A DNA stretch of 64,000 nt from Spirometra erinaceieuropaei (lineage: Eukaryota > Platyhelminthes > Cestoda > Diphyllobothriidea > Diphyllobothriidae), in NCBI GenBank assembly GCA_902702965.1, contig CACRXP010000166.1:592759-656758 (forward strand), in the 5' to 3' direction. The translations under genes and the position numbers were made by a program. Shown one piece after another: positions 1 through 13,343 of this stretch; positions within the stretch are counted from its first letter, which is position 1; each line of letters opens with the position of its first letter. The notes below the pieces were generated by a model, which searched no databases, was not told where the DNA came from, and saw nothing but the letters and a program-made list of their open reading frames with translations.

Positions 1-1000
1 ACAAGTTTCCTTCTCAAAAAGAAGGCACAAGCACTGTGTGAGAGTTGGCTCAGCGTGATAGCTGCAAAAATCGCCACTCTGTTTATGCAACTCCACGAGC
101 ACACCGTCATCGATCGCCGTAAACGTAAACTGTTCGTGCGTACGCGCACTGAAAGTGTGAGGCGAGAGCCAAAAAGCTGGTGCGACTTTATCCGTTAGCG
201 CCGTCATCCCCGATTGGTGCGTTTAAACGCGTCGGCGTGACAACGAGTCTCGCCGCCGCGCGTTGGCAAAAATCAACGCGTGGCGCAACGACGCTGGCGA
301 GTTGCCGCTGCTGACCGTAAAACAAAACCAGAGAGTAGATAGCAGGAAGGCTGAAGACGAAGGATCCAATGCATGAGCAGTTATTTGAGGATGAAGAACA
401 ACTGACGGTAGCAAGCACTTATAAGAACCACACTGATAGTCCCGTCCTGGCAGCCAGTTCTCGTCTGTGGCTCCATGAAGCCGTTCTGAGCACAGCAATC
501 ACACCCCGGTAACCGCCCCTGACCGGCAGGTCAAACGAGAATGTGGAATGTCACCACACCCGGCAGCCTTTTCACCTACTCCCTTCTACCCCGAACAAAA
601 TATCGGTAGAGCACGGGAATAGGTGCCTACCATATTAAGGGGTGACCTTGCGCTAAATTCTAGGGGGGTTAGAATTGAGTTTAGGATGGTTATCGCTAGG
701 GTCAAACTTGGGACACAGGAATACAAGGCCATGTGTAATACGGGGAGGCACTTATTTCCGTGTCCAACCAAAATATCTTACGCAGACGACGACATTCAAT
801 CCCGTAGGTGGCCCAGGTTAATTCGGGTCGTCATCCCACCGAACCAAAGCCCCGTCTGCATTCACCCAGGATGACTCAACAGTCCTATTTGGGTGAGCGC
901 GGCAAATTAGCTAGGGAGGAAGGCAGAAGAGAGAACCTAAAAATGCCGTTATATCACTCTATGGGTAGGGCGACCGTAGCCTGTGGTCGCAAAAAGTGCG
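1..1000. other. No recognised gene
   Basis: Only short overlapping open frames occur on both strands, without a recognisable domain or a convincing splice pattern. I see no feature here. Confidence 0.4.
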
Positions 1001-1023
1001 ATCAAAATAACAAGAGTCCTTGT

Positions 1024-1192
1024 AGTATGTTATTACCGACAAAGACACGGGAGACTGGAGTGCCCATTTCTGGCAGATTAGCCGTCGTCAGCCAGTCATA
1101 CCCAACCCCGAAGTGTGGAACACCCGAGGCTCGAACTCGCGACCTGTTAGTTAGAAGTCGACGCCTCTAACCACTGGGCCACGAACCGCATG
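1024..1192 (-). repeat. tRNA-derived SINE copy (head plus body)
   Basis: On the minus strand the first ~65 nt read like a degenerate tRNA. There is an A-box-like TGGCCCAGTGGTTAGAGGC and a B-box-like GAGTTCGAGCCTC at tRNA-like spacing, but the acceptor ends do not pair, so this is not a working tRNA gene. The following ~100 nt body (1024-1118) closely matches the plus strand at 49700-49812, so it is a dispersed repeat. A pol III-transcribed SINE is the best reading. Its 3' end is not defined. Confidence 0.6.
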
Positions 1193-1199
1193 CCTCCCC

Positions 1200-2290
1200 T
1201 TAGTCTACCAGACTGACTCTGATCAGTTAACCAAAACACGGAAAGATTGCTCAAGTAGGGTTGCAATAACGATGATCATGTAGCATAACTCAGGCACAGC
1301 AGGATTTTGGCTTTTAAATGCACTTCCTCTCGGCCGTCCGCGAAAACCGCACTCAGCAAACTATGGCTACTTAGGTTTGATGAATTTTTATCATTGATTT
1401 TCGATGCCCTTATGAACTCGAATATATTTTATGGAAACATATTCCCTCTTGTACTCATTCCTTAGAAAATCACCTTTCCAAACATTATATTCAAAAAACG
1501 GTATTTGTCGGTTTTAAGAAGTTTTTGGTTATGAGATTTTTTGAGACCGTGCAGTGTTCGTTCTAGTAGCATCTTGTGTATCAGTGTTTTATTACTCATA
1601 ATAAAGCATACAACATAGCTCACATCCATTGCGGAATTTTGTGAGCTCTATAGCCCGTCTTTTTAATGGCATAGAGGAATGTGTGAGTTTCCTTACACAG
1701 AAAGTATGCAGCTTGTGGACTGAAAACCCTAAACGCAAGGAAAGGAAGTGCATCCAAAAGCCAGCATCCTAACGTATCTGAACTATCTTAGGCTTATGCT
1801 GTATGGTAACCAATATTACAATTCCAATTAACTAACCCTCCCTAGTCGAAAACCCATTTCAGAATTTCAATTGACATTTTATGGAATCGGTCACCGATTG
1901 TACATCGCTTTGACGCCATAACGTTGCCGCCAAGTTGAACGTCAAAAACCCTTCGGTAGTCAGTTACGCAAGAGATTTGCTTTTCGGACTACGGGTTCCA
2001 GGCGAGCAAGTGTATTCTTTTCATTGTTTTGTGGGACAAAAACCGTATTTCCCGTCTTGAAACAAGTTTAAGTTTAGTTTTTTCAATACTTGCACTTACG
2101 ATCATCAGCCAAAATCGCAGGTCCCTCTCTCCTCTAATAGTAATCTTTGCCCTGCTCCTTTTGTGGGACTCTCGGGCTCAGCCTCCCACCCGAAACCTGA
2201 CCGTGGTGGCAAACCATTCTCGACTTTTTTGCCACCATCGGCCAACTCTACTCCCAATTCCGAGGCAGATGGGACATGACTGTTCAACAG
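1200..2290. other. No recognised gene; AT-rich intergenic DNA
   Basis: No coding frame, tandem array or RNA gene can be supported in this stretch. Confidence 0.4.
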
Positions 2291-2395
2291 TCGATTTGGG
2301 CGATGTCCGCCGTGTGCTCCACAGCAGGTTAGAGCAGGCACGGTGATTTGCACGTAACCTAGTCTATAGTAATAGTGGACTTGCACCTACCTATT
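2291..2395 (+). repeat. Fragment of the ~450-bp SINE-like repeat family (5' core)
   Basis: It matches the 5' core shared by copies at 20.2, 30.6, 47.5, 55.9 (minus), 57.5 and 57.8 kb. The marks are GATGTCC-CCGTGTG, then CCACAGCAGG, then GCAC-GGTGA-TTG and a final part near ACTTGCACCTACCT. Only about the first 105 nt are present. The downstream C-rich module is missing. Confidence 0.6.
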
Positions 2396-2874
2396 GTCAT
2401 AGTTTTTTGCAATAAACTTGCCTCTAGTCATCAGCAAGTTAGACCATCTCATGTATTCAACCGATTGTCGAAGTCACGAGGTTGCCAGTACGCATCCATG
2501 CGGACGCAGTGTGGGCGTGTGCTGTCCCTGGATTGCTCTCCAGTCATACATGCGCACACATGTTCAATATTTTGACGTTCCTCCGCAGTTATCGGATGTC
2601 ATGAGATTTTAAACTCTCTGGTTTGCTGTTTTCTGCCAACGTAATAGCCATTTTTTCTGGTTTTCTGGCCGATACACCACTAGTCCCTTCGCGGCATCCA
2701 GGTCAAATGTATCTTGTCATCGTCACCGACCGTCCACATTCTCCTGCATTGCATAGTACCACCAGTACCACTATTCTTTAAGGTTTCCTGAAATGCTGCC
2801 GTTGTTAGTGTCGACGCAACTCGTATGCACATACATCTGTCACTCCTTCATTCTTCTCGTTCCTTTGCCCCCAG

Positions 2875-5800
2875 ATGGCGTCCGCTGCCTCAGATGAGGC
2901 GGAGGCAGAACAGGCGGAACCTGTCGTTTGCGTCACCTGTTCTAGTGAAATCAACATGCGGCACGCCCTACGGCACATGGAGCGGTGCTTTCAAAAAGTA
3001 AGCTTTCTCCCTCCTCCTGCTGGAGCATGTCTCCGTTTGGTTTTTTGCTCGACCCTGTTTATTACTTAGCTGTCCCGGTGTCTCAGCCAAGTCTCCTGAC
3101 GCTTTAAGCACTTTTTAATCCACTGTCTGCGCACTTGGCCGGTTAATTTGGTGTACAATACTACACTAAGCCGAATTTTCTCCTCTCCCCCTTTTGCTAG
3201 CTAACGTTGAGTGAATGTTTGGGAATGTAAAGTCACCCAAAGGCTCCCTATTTGTTTTTTTTTCATCATTCATGGACAGCTGCAGAGATTCAGGCATGTG
3301 ATGACAGTTTAGATGAGGGGAAAAACTTGGCCTCCTAGCGACGACGTCACTAGGCAACTCAGGCTACTTTACCCGGCCACTCCAAAAGTACTGGTAACAG
3401 TCAAACGTGAACTTCCCACCCTCCCCTGTAGTGCACTCCTCAGCTTCAAGTCTCTCTCTCACTCGTTTGCCTTTTTGTCTGCTGAGGCCCTACTGGTGAC
3501 TTTGTGTCCTCCTCGTAACTAGTCACTGACCCTGATCGGTTTTTGTCCCCTTTTCCGGTCAATTCGTACCATATTTGTCTATTGAATCTCAGTCACACAG
3601 AAGGATCGCCGAATATGTCTTTTCTTCGCGTTTATAGCTCGTTTGAGGCCTTCTCTTTACTGTTCTAAGGACACGTTCTTACAACTTGCCTCTGCTGATT
3701 CCTGGGGAATTTTTCACTTTCATTCCGACTGCGTTCACGCGTTGACTTTTTTGATTAATTCAGAGGTGTTTTGGCAGATTTCAAATAATTCACTTTGACC
3801 CTCCCACCGAGGCACCAAGTTTTTCACAGTTGAGTCGAAGTGAATTATTTGATGAAGTCTTCTTCGTAGCCGTTCTTGAACGTCTCATTTTGAGAAAGAG
3901 AACGAGCTCATCCGAACAGATTTATTGAATTGTTCCGGTGAGACCTTCCTGTTTCCTGAATTGACACCCCGGATCTGTCAACTTGGCCAATCTGAGCACA
4001 TTTCAACTTAACTTTGGCTGAATCGATTTCCTTTTGCCTGGGTACTTTTTCAATGAAACAGGTCTTGATCTTGACGAGCTTCAGCACACAGGTTCCAGTC
4101 CTCCCCATTGCCACGGCCCAGATGACGTGTTTACTTGTATTTCTATTGGTTAGTAGCCACTGATTGTTTGTCCACCTATAGAGTCCACGAAGCCGTGTGA
4201 CTCATGTCCTTCAGTCTTTGGCTAGATCCTTTGCGATCACTATCCAGTTGGCGTTCCGCTCCCGACTGTCGAGGGCTGTCGGTTCTAGCATTCCCTCTGA
4301 GTCCGACTTCACCATATTTGTCCACTTTTAGTCCGCCGCCAGGGCGGCCGCGCCATCTGGACAGGGTTTGGAGGGAGGACGTCGCGAATGAGCTGCGCTT
4401 GAGGTTGGTGGAGTGTATGACCAAACCATATGAGACGGCGATCCTTGATTGCAGCATGGGCAGTGGAGTTCCCCGTTCAAAACATTGGTTCATAACTGGA
4501 AGTCGCTATCGTCTCCGGTGGCACCATTTGTCTAACGTCTCGGTCTTTCTCGGGTCAGCAGTGGGTAGAGACCATATTTTGCAGCAATTCTTCGCACTCG
4601 GTTGAACCTCATGCTGGAACCACAGAAAGTTCCCGAATCGGCAACTAATATGCACCTACTGTACACTGCGATTTACCTCCTAGCGCGGGTTTGTCGGTAT
4701 CACGAAGGCGCCAAGGTGGACAAAACACCCAGCCGCCTCCAGTCTTACCTTTTAGGAGGAACCGCTTTTTGCTGTGTAGAATCTCCGACCCTGCACTTTG
4801 ATTTTTCTTGTTTTCGTTCCCAAACCAAAGTTACGAGATACAAAAGCTATGCGATCAAGGATTTTTCAAGCAAGACGATATCAACATAGTGGAGATCCGA
4901 GGCAAGGCCCTTTATACTCACTCGTGGAGTTCTTACCTTCCAGTTAACCTTCTTATCGATTTTTGTCTTGCCTGATGCTTGAGACGCATTTAGAGTGGAC
5001 GCACTGTAAATGTTCACAGCTAAGAGCACAAACGTTAAGCATGAACCCCTGGCTAAGCATTGATATCTAAGATTTGAACCCATTCTGAATTTAATGGCTT
5101 GAGTAAACCCCCTGAAAGCATCGCAAGTAATTTGATGGTTTATATGGAGAGGCTGTACGGGAGAGGTACCAGCTTTGGGAGCATACCGTATGTACCGCGT
5201 TGGTCTGCGCCGACGTAGGCAACCAACTCCCCTACCGGCCACTCAAATCCAAACAATCCTAAATGGCACTGTGAGCGTTTTCTGTAATTAAGAAAATTTT
5301 ACCGCAAGACCTACAATCGAATATAACGTCGAAGCGTCCTACCAGTGTTTGTTGAACATCCTACTCTACCACGTTGCTGGGTCGAGCTGGTGAAAGAACG
5401 CAGCCCTGGCGGACACCGAAAGTGACTCTCTTTACCAGTTCGGGGGATTTCGGTCCCTCTTCTGTAATATTAGGCTTTAGTCGGGTCAAGTAATTTTGGC
5501 GCGCACCATCGTGCGGCACAGTAATTTGCAGAGAATCTTGATGATAACAAAATTCAGAGACAAAGGCCATGAAACACAAGAGTAGAGCACCTGTGACAGT
5601 GACGGTTTTGATGGGCCCGGTGGAGGACGATGCTGATCAACACACCCCGACCAGGCCGAAAACTGCACTAATTCTTGTCCGCGCATCGCAATTCAACGAC
5701 GCATTGCATTATGACAGCTTCGTGACAGTTTGTGAGAACTATGTCTCCCCTACTATGAGCGAACTGATGCGCAAATCACAATCGTATCGTCGGGGCAATG

Positions 5801-8241
5801 GTGGACCTCGTCGCTTGCGACAGTCATACTGTCGGTCGTTCGTATCGTGCACTTTTCATCGCCACCCGGCTGATTCATGCAGTACTGTAAGATCGCTTCT
5901 CGGTTGTTTTCCGCATTCATGCTTTGTCGTCCCGCCCCTCCCACCCCCGCTCAAACATCTTCCCTGCCATGTTTTACGATTTTCTCTAACCTCTGAAAAT
6001 GTTACTGACCGCCCTTCATTGCGTTCTCTGACTTCTCCATCTCCCTCCCCCCAATAATTTCTATGTTGTCCAGCCGGCTTAGACTAAACAATACGCTAAA
6101 GTGCATACTCGAATCCTCAGGATTTCAGACAGACGGGAAACCATTAACAGTTCCCATGAGACCCATTTTGCAAGCCGTTTTGGCATAGGTTTATCACAAC
6201 AAAACCGGTCGGAAATTATGCTGCAGCCGTTCTAGTGTGGCTGCATACCGTCTTGTTCACTTACTCGCGTCGTCTCCTCGTCTGCCGCCTAAGCAAACTC
6301 GCAGCTGCGCATTCTCGCTGTTCTTCTCCGCCTTCGCATTTTAGCAAATTTTACGCGCATTTTGTCCGTTTTCGGTCGTGTGCCTGGACGGCTTTAATTA
6401 ATCTAGTCTTCATTCCAATGACTGTACGCCCTCTCGTGCTGTTACAGTTGTCGTCCTTTGCTAGGAAACATACATCTGTAGAGGTTTGATTGACTAACAC
6501 CGGAACAGGTTTATACTCTATCTGACCTTTCCGACACTACCACGTGACCTGTCTCAAACATAATTCACGAAGGACTTTCGACCAGCCAATCCGTCGCGTT
6601 GTAAACATAGGACACAGCAGACGTCAGCACTTTGCCTCGTCTCGGTTTATTTATAGGATGAGGGGCGAGGGGTGAAGACGATTGGGTGCTCGCTTTCCCC
6701 ACCGTACTTCGCTCAGCGATGCCTGCGACGAAGGCCAGATCTTTTAGTGTCTGGTTCAAATGGCGGTTTATCTATTCGTTATCCGAGGTCATTCTTCCTT
6801 CGGGATATTCCACTTACCGCAATGGTAACACAGCCTATGTGGAAGGATTTCCCCGTTTTAGTTGAAACAAAATCTGCCGTCCATGCGGTTCATTCATGGT
6901 CATGCACTCGATGCTTTTTGTCGTGTCCCACTCGCTCTTGTGTGATCATGTAGATATGTCCAAATCTCCCACCTTAGGGAGGAAAATCCTTTTCTAGCGT
7001 ACTCAGACAAAAAATAACTCTTCCGGTCTCTGCGGGGCCTACGCCCGGAGGCCGGGTTGGACGCCGTTTACATGCTACTGAGGGGCCGCGCAAACCGACT
7101 TCTGGTGGGGGTACTTTTGCTGCTGATGTTTATGACAAGTATAATGATTATAATACTATTAACGATAATAACCAGTTCATTTTCTCTCCTTCCCTTCTTC
7201 TCACGTTGGCGCGTGCCTTCTCTGCCACTTGCAGATGGAGGGTAGTACGTTTCTACTGTCCAATCAGAAGGAACAGTCGCGAGGTACGCCCCTCTTCTGC
7301 GATTTCTACGATACCCACGCGAAGGCGTACTGCAAGCGTCTGCGTGCCGTTTGTGAGCACACCAAAGAACCCAAATATCCTCCTGACAGTATCTGCGGTT
7401 TTCCTCTGGTAGAGAATGTTTTCACACCGACAGACCGCTTCTGCTGCACTCCGCGCAGCAAGTGTACTCGCCACTTTGGCTGGGAACGAAAGAAACGGGC
7501 TAAGATTGACGTTGAACGCTATCGACAGGTGAGTGCTCGTTCCGTTTGGAGCAGTAGATCCCCTCTGTCCTACCGTCTTGCAGTCTTCTTGTAGAATGAT
7601 ATGTCACAGATTCCCGTTATTTAGCCACTCACTTGGGGCTGATAATTTTCCTCTCACTTTCGAACATGAACGTGTTTGAGAGGTGTTACTGTCAAAGACG
7701 GGCGAAAGTGGAATGGCTATTTCCAGATTTTTCCCGTCGTCAACCAACCGTACCTAAACCCGCAGCCTTGGGATTTGAGTGCGGAATCAGGAGTTCATCG
7801 AGCCATCGCTCATCCACTAAATCTCAGGGCTATATTTTGTCGGCTGCGACCAGAGATATAGTCACGTTGGAGTTCACTGATATATTCTGACTGCAAAAAG
7901 AAACCCGTGCATTCCGATATCATCGCCTCACTTGGCCTTTCCGCTGTGGGCTGGGCGTCCCAATCGATTGTTTTTCGACCTGTTTAAGTGCATGTCTCGT
8001 CCAACTTTATTATTTTGATCAACTTAATGGGCTGCGTTTGCCTTCCAGCCCTTGCCGCTAATAGACCTCGCTCTGTATTCTCATTCAGCTCAGCAGAATG
8101 GACGAGCTTTTGCAGGAAGAGGCGCGGCTTCAGCGATCCCTGGCCCAGCGTGCTGGCATCCTCGGTATGCTCCTCCACCGCACTGTCGAGGAGACGAGGC
8201 CTAGTGACGAGGATGACGATGCTGAAGAAGTCGGCGGCTGA
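2875..8241 (+). CDS. CXXC1: CXXC1/CFP1-like CpG-binding protein, C-terminal exons (gene incomplete in window)
   Basis: CFP1 is the nuclear subunit that targets the SET1/COMPASS H3K4 methyltransferase to unmethylated CpG islands. Three phase-0 exons are visible: 2875-2997, 7235-7528 and 8089-8241 (TGA at 8239-8241), together 189 residues. Exon 1 ends AAA|GTAAGC, exon 2 is bounded by TTGCAG and GTGAGT, and exon 3 follows CATTCAG. The joined product matches the family's C-terminal domain in order: CVTC with ALRHMERCF, then PLFCDFYD and YCKRLRAVCEH, then ICGFPLV, CTRHFGWE and the acidic end RAGILGMLLHRTVEE. Introns are 4237 and 560 nt. The PHD and CXXC domains of full CFP1 are not found upstream, so the 5' part lies outside the window or was missed. 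Exon 1 is preceded directly by an AG acceptor (CCCCCAG|ATG), so its ATG need not be the start. Confidence 0.87.
2998..7234 (+). other. First visible CXXC1 intron
   Basis: A 4.2-kb intron with GT at its 5' end and AG at its 3' end. It holds a decayed RT fragment on the opposite strand (about 5370-5700). The longest open frames inside, at 4204-4605 and 5569-6057, match no family I know. No exon missing from CXXC1 is needed here, since the flanking residues align to the family almost without a gap. Confidence 0.6.
5370..5700 (-). pseudogene. RTE-like LINE reverse transcriptase fragment
   Basis: Minus-strand frames contain FGVRQGCVLSPA, which resembles the RT motif GVRQGCVLSP of RTE-like LINEs. 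Upstream, in another frame, is an FRPGRG-like start of the RT fingers. Stops and frameshifts separate the two parts. Only ~110 residues of the RT are represented, with no endonuclease and no YADD/FADD box. It is a dead fragment within a CXXC1 intron. Confidence 0.5.
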
Positions 8242-9690
8242 TGGTAGGGAGATCCCCTGGGCTCCAAAGTTTCATTTCTGATGTAGTCCACTCTTCCTCT
8301 GTGATATACCCCCGTCTGTATATACCATTTCTCCGAAATGATCTTTTTTACTTTTCCACGTTTCCTTAGGATCGGGCAGATCGCACACGTTGCCTGCAGA
8401 TAGCTCTCAAAATCTGCAACTTCTGTTTTGGCATACGGCGGATTCATTTGGGACTTTCGAGGGCTTCCATCCGCTAGCATAGTTTTATAGGGTGCTCTTC
8501 TCGCCCTTGAATTCCTCTGCTAGAATATCGATCTGACCGCTGCACATAGATCTTGACAAGAGGCCTCTTTAGAACATAAACCTATGCCAGTTTACTCTCG
8601 GTTCCCATGGAGTTTTCTCCGACTATGGAAACGATTATGGTCAGTATGAGTTCATACCAGACGCAAGTGTGGGCATATTATCCTGGACCGGGTAATGGAT
8701 TTGATTCATACTTTTCGGGCTTCTTTTCATATCACACGGGGGCAATCCGTAAGTTAGAGGGGAGGGGAGGATGACAGCATCTTATCTCGAGGGGCGTTGC
8801 CCAATTAATGTGCTTATGTTCCAACTCACTGAAAGGTGTGGCATCGCGACGAATTTGCCAGAAGTCACCGCGTGCACAGACCGGACGATGGCTACACACG
8901 AAAAGGCTACATGTAGAACACAGCTCGCGTTCTTGTGTAGTTGAAATTGGCCAATCAAGAATTGGTGCCTGCACCTGAGCCAATGGCCGACAGGCCTACC
9001 CGGACCCTGCCGGCCTCGATCTATTCTGATGCACGTGGCCGCCGACTAACCGAGCTTTTCGCTGACCTCGGGGACTTTGCCATCCGTTGACTGCGATCAT
9101 TGGCGCTTCCAGCTCGTCTTTTCGAGAAGTCGGCTCCACCAGCCCTTTACCGGTTGGAGTAATCCGAGGAGCTGGCGTTCGTTCCGGGAGGTAGACTGGA
9201 GGAAGATGATAAAGGATCCCAGGAACTGAGAGACTACCACCATCACTTTTTTGTTCTATCCTCGTTGTTAGTGGCGCCGGCTCCCGAGTTTACGACGCCG
9301 CGGGTCATTTTCGCCCATTTCTGGATTGAATTACGGGGATGACACCATGATGCACATTTGAGGCATCCGTTCAAATCGGCCGGATAGAGCCTCTTAAGAG
9401 ATGTTGGGTTGGTTTGAACACCAGATAATAAGATCAAAAATGAGCCCAAAGACGGCCTTCATAAATTCTGCCCGCTTGTTCGAGTGGCCACATCGACGCC
9501 GTCGCCTGCCAACGCCGGACAAACCGGGGCACATGTGGAAACTGGTTTAACCATTTAACAACCAGTTTAATTTTTGCGCCGCTGTGCTGTAGGACTTCCT
9601 GAGTTATGCGGGGTATGTTTCGGTTCCGGTCAGGTTTTAACTGAATAGACCTCAGAAGCCACTTGCAAATATGCCTCTTCTCCGAGACGG
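8242..9690. other. CXXC1 3' flank; nothing else recognised
   Basis: The 3' UTR of CXXC1 should begin here, but I could not place its polyadenylation site. Short open frames on both strands show no recognisable domain. Confidence 0.35.
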
Positions 9691-10135
9691 AAGGAGTCAG
9701 CCAGTCAGACGTGTGTCAGCCGCTCCGGTACCCCTCCCCCCCTGTTCGGTTGCAATGCGTTACGCCTGCGCACACTAACTTTCGCCGCCTCGCGTGTCGG
9801 ACCACCTGGCTTGTTACCTATGTTATCTGTCATCATTCACCCTAGACTCTGCCCACCAAAAAAATCAATGCTATGACCATCACTCAGCTAGACATGCACT
9901 CATGCTGGTGCAGACATACACTCCCGCGTAAGAACGCACCGCGACTGACGCACTCCCGGACAGTCGCTTTGCTCTGACAAGCAAAAGGCTAACTCACGGT
10001 AGCTTGCCCTGCATACAGAATGAACCTGTTCTCACGGTTACCTGACTTCTGACGTTGGACGGAACGGAATTATTGTGTGATTGCAGTTGGTCTTACACCC
10101 TTGACCGCCATAAATGGGTGTCCCCGACGTGATGC
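9690..10135 (+). repeat. LTR-like repeat, possible solo LTR
   Basis: The last ~150 nt align imperfectly with 15800-15960. Both share GCTCTGACA, AGCAAA, CTAAC/CCAAC-CCACG, CATAC/TGTACA, GACGT and TTATTGTGTG in the same order. The 15.8-kb copy lies just upstream of a Ty3/gypsy pol relic, so an LTR is the simplest reading. The 5' border is guessed, and TG/CA ends and target duplications were not found. Confidence 0.3.
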
Positions 10136-13100
10136 GAACACGTAACCTGATATGGAGTCACAGATGTCATGTATGCTTGAGGTTATGATAGGACTTAGCT
10201 TTTCATAAGTATGCAGCTATTGTTAATGCACTTACTATCATCAGCGCTGGTCTAGGCAGCTTCTAAGCCTACGGCATCAAGAAACAGTGAGTTCGATGTC
10301 TTGAAATCGGCGGGCATTCTATCGTTCCACAGATGACACCCGTCCCCAATGCCAAAGACTATCGGGCCCACCATCTCCGAGCATGCTTTAACCTTATCTG
10401 CTCATTATCCATCATGAGGTCAAATTCGACTGGTATTCAGCAAAGTGACACCATGAACAAGCTCTGTTAGGGTCAGCAGACTTTATGATCAGATCATCCG
10501 AGACAGCGACGCATTGCTACCTCCCTGACAGGCGTCTGCGGCTAATGGTGAAGTCCTACGTGTGAACAGTGATTAGCGAAAAGAAACCGCGACATTACTC
10601 AGAAATTTTAGTCAAAAGCATGATCTGTCTCCCATCAAAAGAGCTTAGAGGGCAATTCTTGCCACAAACTGCAAATGTTTTTCTTCGTGGCTACGCACAT
10701 GGAGTACTGTCTTCCGTTAGACTTTGCAGCAAAGCAATAGGCACTTTCACCGTCGGCAGAAAATATTTTGCGCAGACCATATGTGGCGGTTTATCTCATC
10801 ACTTTTCCATATGTCCATGTGGGACCGAGCTAAACAAAATAATCGACCGTCCCAAGCCTTTTCTCGTCTTTGTGAAGGTAGTATGTCTCGCGTTGTGAAA
10901 TCGTAGAACAACACTTGCGTATTTTCCATTCGTGTTTACTGTAAGCGATGATTAAAAGGATAAAGGCATACTGTGCATCCTCGACAGAACCTCCATTTAG
11001 GGTGATATCTTTGGCACAAGACGTACCCCTTACGGACGCTAGTTTTAACATAAAAGTAGTTTCACTTTTCCCCGTGGGCCCTTACTTTTGTTTTTGTGTG
11101 TCCTGATCGAGCTCGTTAGCTGTCAGGAAAAATTTCTGTCGACTGCAGATGAATTGCGGGAAAACAACGTCCGTATGTTGGGATCCGTCTAAGATGGACA
11201 TCTGGTCGGGATAGCCTCAGTCAGAACGAAAACTGTTCCGAGTTTTCCTTGTCCGTGCACCCCTGACAAGGTAGAAATGGCTCAGTAGCCCTCTAGCAAA
11301 GACGAGATGGATTTGGCTGGCGTCCCTGTAGCTGTCTGTGCCTCAATCCCGTAGTATAAACTGCATGTTCCAGATATAAGAATAGCTTATCAAAAAGCTT
11401 AAACGTGACCTCGATACAGCCCGTATGATTTTTGGATGGGAGCCCGTCTTTACCCTTAGCTTTGTTGTTTCGAGGATGAATTAAGTTTTTAATCCCGACG
11501 GCAGACTACGATGCACGTCCAGTTTTGGGGGATACTTTGTGGAAGAGGTTTCAATAGACTAATCCAAAGATGGATGGACAGTTTGATAAAATTATTCATA
11601 CGCTTCAGTAGGTATTAAGTTAACGTTGTGGTGTAAGGGCTTAAATTCATTTAGGTGACATGAGGATACGCTTGGCCGTCCTGCACGAGAATTGAGGAGG
11701 TAAATAAGAGGTTTCTTGCACTGCCGACGTCAAAGACGTTCTGAATCTGAGACCATGTCCTGTCAGTACTTATTCTGATCAGTCTCCAGTGGAAGTGCTG
11801 TATGGCGAAAATGCGTTCCAAAACATGGTCGCCGGCATTTCGGACGCTATTTAGGTGTGTAAGTGAAGCCTAAGCGATGGCATCCCCGAATGAGGCCCGC
11901 CGACTGCCCGTCCTTAGTTTCCACCAAGCAAGGCGGTCAGTGACGTCCCCAACTAGGCTATATGTTCTCGTTCATGCGTCGGATGCCTCGAAACGCAAAC
12001 GCAGTCGCGCTCCTATGAGGATGTGCCATCGGTGCTGTTTTTCCCTGAGCGGCGCATTGTGCGACAGTCGGGCACTTCATTCACTCTGTCCTCGCTCACA
12101 AATATAGTCGATTTATGGGGTGGTCACCCCGTTATTCGTGCGAGGGGTCAGCAAATTATTGTCATGTCGTATGTAGGACAACATTCATGTGGAAACACCG
12201 TTTTCGCCTGCAACCTTTCCCATTTTCCCGTTTCTGAGTGTTAATGAAGAAGGTAGGCCAGTTGGTGGACATGCGTACGCCCCCAATAGTTCCTTAGCAG
12301 CCCTACGTAATCAATCGAGTTAAGTCACCATAGTGACGGAAATCGAAAAGGCCGGACCTGGGTCCGCAGGCTTCAGTTAGCAAGACGATCTACCCACTAT
12401 GCCAATAGGGGCATACAGGTAGACGAAAGGTAGCCAACAGTGACCACCCAGGATCGGTGTGGTTGAAAAGTGCGCCAGCTACGAATAATCGGACCGGGCG
12501 ACTCCAGCCCGCCGGCCCACTCCAACCTGTGATCCGACCAACTGTTTTAGGTCATGGTAACTAAAGGATCACGGCATGCCCTCCCGCTGCGTAGCAGTTG
12601 TCAACTCTGCCGCAGGCTACTTGGAAGGTTCCAGAGACACCCACCAGCAACGAGCGCCAGGCGGACGCGCTAGAATGTCGCTATTTACTCCCCCTTCTCA
12701 TGACATACTGGAATGCCCTCCCACTCCCACAAGTAAAATCATTCAACTGGTATAACATGACCCAGGGGGCAATTTCGGAAATACCCGTATACAGCAGCCC
12801 GTGGCAAATCTAAGGAAGTATGGGCGGGGCCCGACCCTGTCATATCGTTACCAGTCCGCTCACTGTACAGCCCATAACGGCAATCAGACTAACTCGTGCC
12901 ATCGTCCCAAGGCTGTGTTCTTCCGAAAGAAATTGGAAGCATTGAGAGAAACCCTTGGCGAGGGCAGTGGGCGGGACGTAGGGAGCACACTTGGTGGTCA
13001 ATCCAAGAACCGGCCGACCCTATATTACAGATTCCCCTAACCGTTGTCGGCCCTGCAGGACAGAGGACACTTTAAGATCCTGAGCACAAGCCGTGTGGTC

Positions 13101-13343
13101 TTACATAGATACACCGCGCCCGGACAGATGTAAAAGCCCGAAGACAAGAAACGGCAAATAGCAACACACAGCTATCTGAACAAGTGGAGCTCAATAGGGA
13201 TCATTGTGGTAGTGATCGCACGCCTGCCATACCTACAATGCGGCAATCGACGAGTCTACACTAACGGCGCACGAGCTCAAGAAATATGATTGTGAGGAAC
13301 ATATATTTCGCAACTTTCAAAATCAGAGGAATAAACACGATAA
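10136..13343. other. No recognised gene; possible tRNA-like relic near 12355-12425
   Basis: Short frames on both strands match nothing I know. On the minus strand near 12355-12425 there is an A-box-like TGGCATAGTGGGTAGA, but the B-box position is poor, so it is at best an old SINE head. The region also forms the downstream flank of the eIF5 gene, with possible AATATA-type polyadenylation signals near 13300 on the minus strand. Confidence 0.35.

Noticed and set aside
3580..3610. Short ESQS-encoding stretch considered as a missing CXXC1 exon
   Set aside because: The similarity ends after four residues and there is no acceptor in frame. Joining 2997 to 7235 directly already aligns with the family.
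4204..4605. 133-codon plus-strand frame
   Set aside because: No recognised family and an antisense frame of similar length; it is probably chance in a locally GC-rich stretch.
5569..6057. 162-codon plus-strand frame in the CXXC1 intron
   Set aside because: No domain, no splice support, low-complexity Pro/Ser end; it overlaps an antisense RT remnant.
12355..12425. tRNA-like minus-strand segment
   Set aside because: An A-box-like block is present, but the T-arm and acceptor do not fit a tRNA, and no repeat copy was found.
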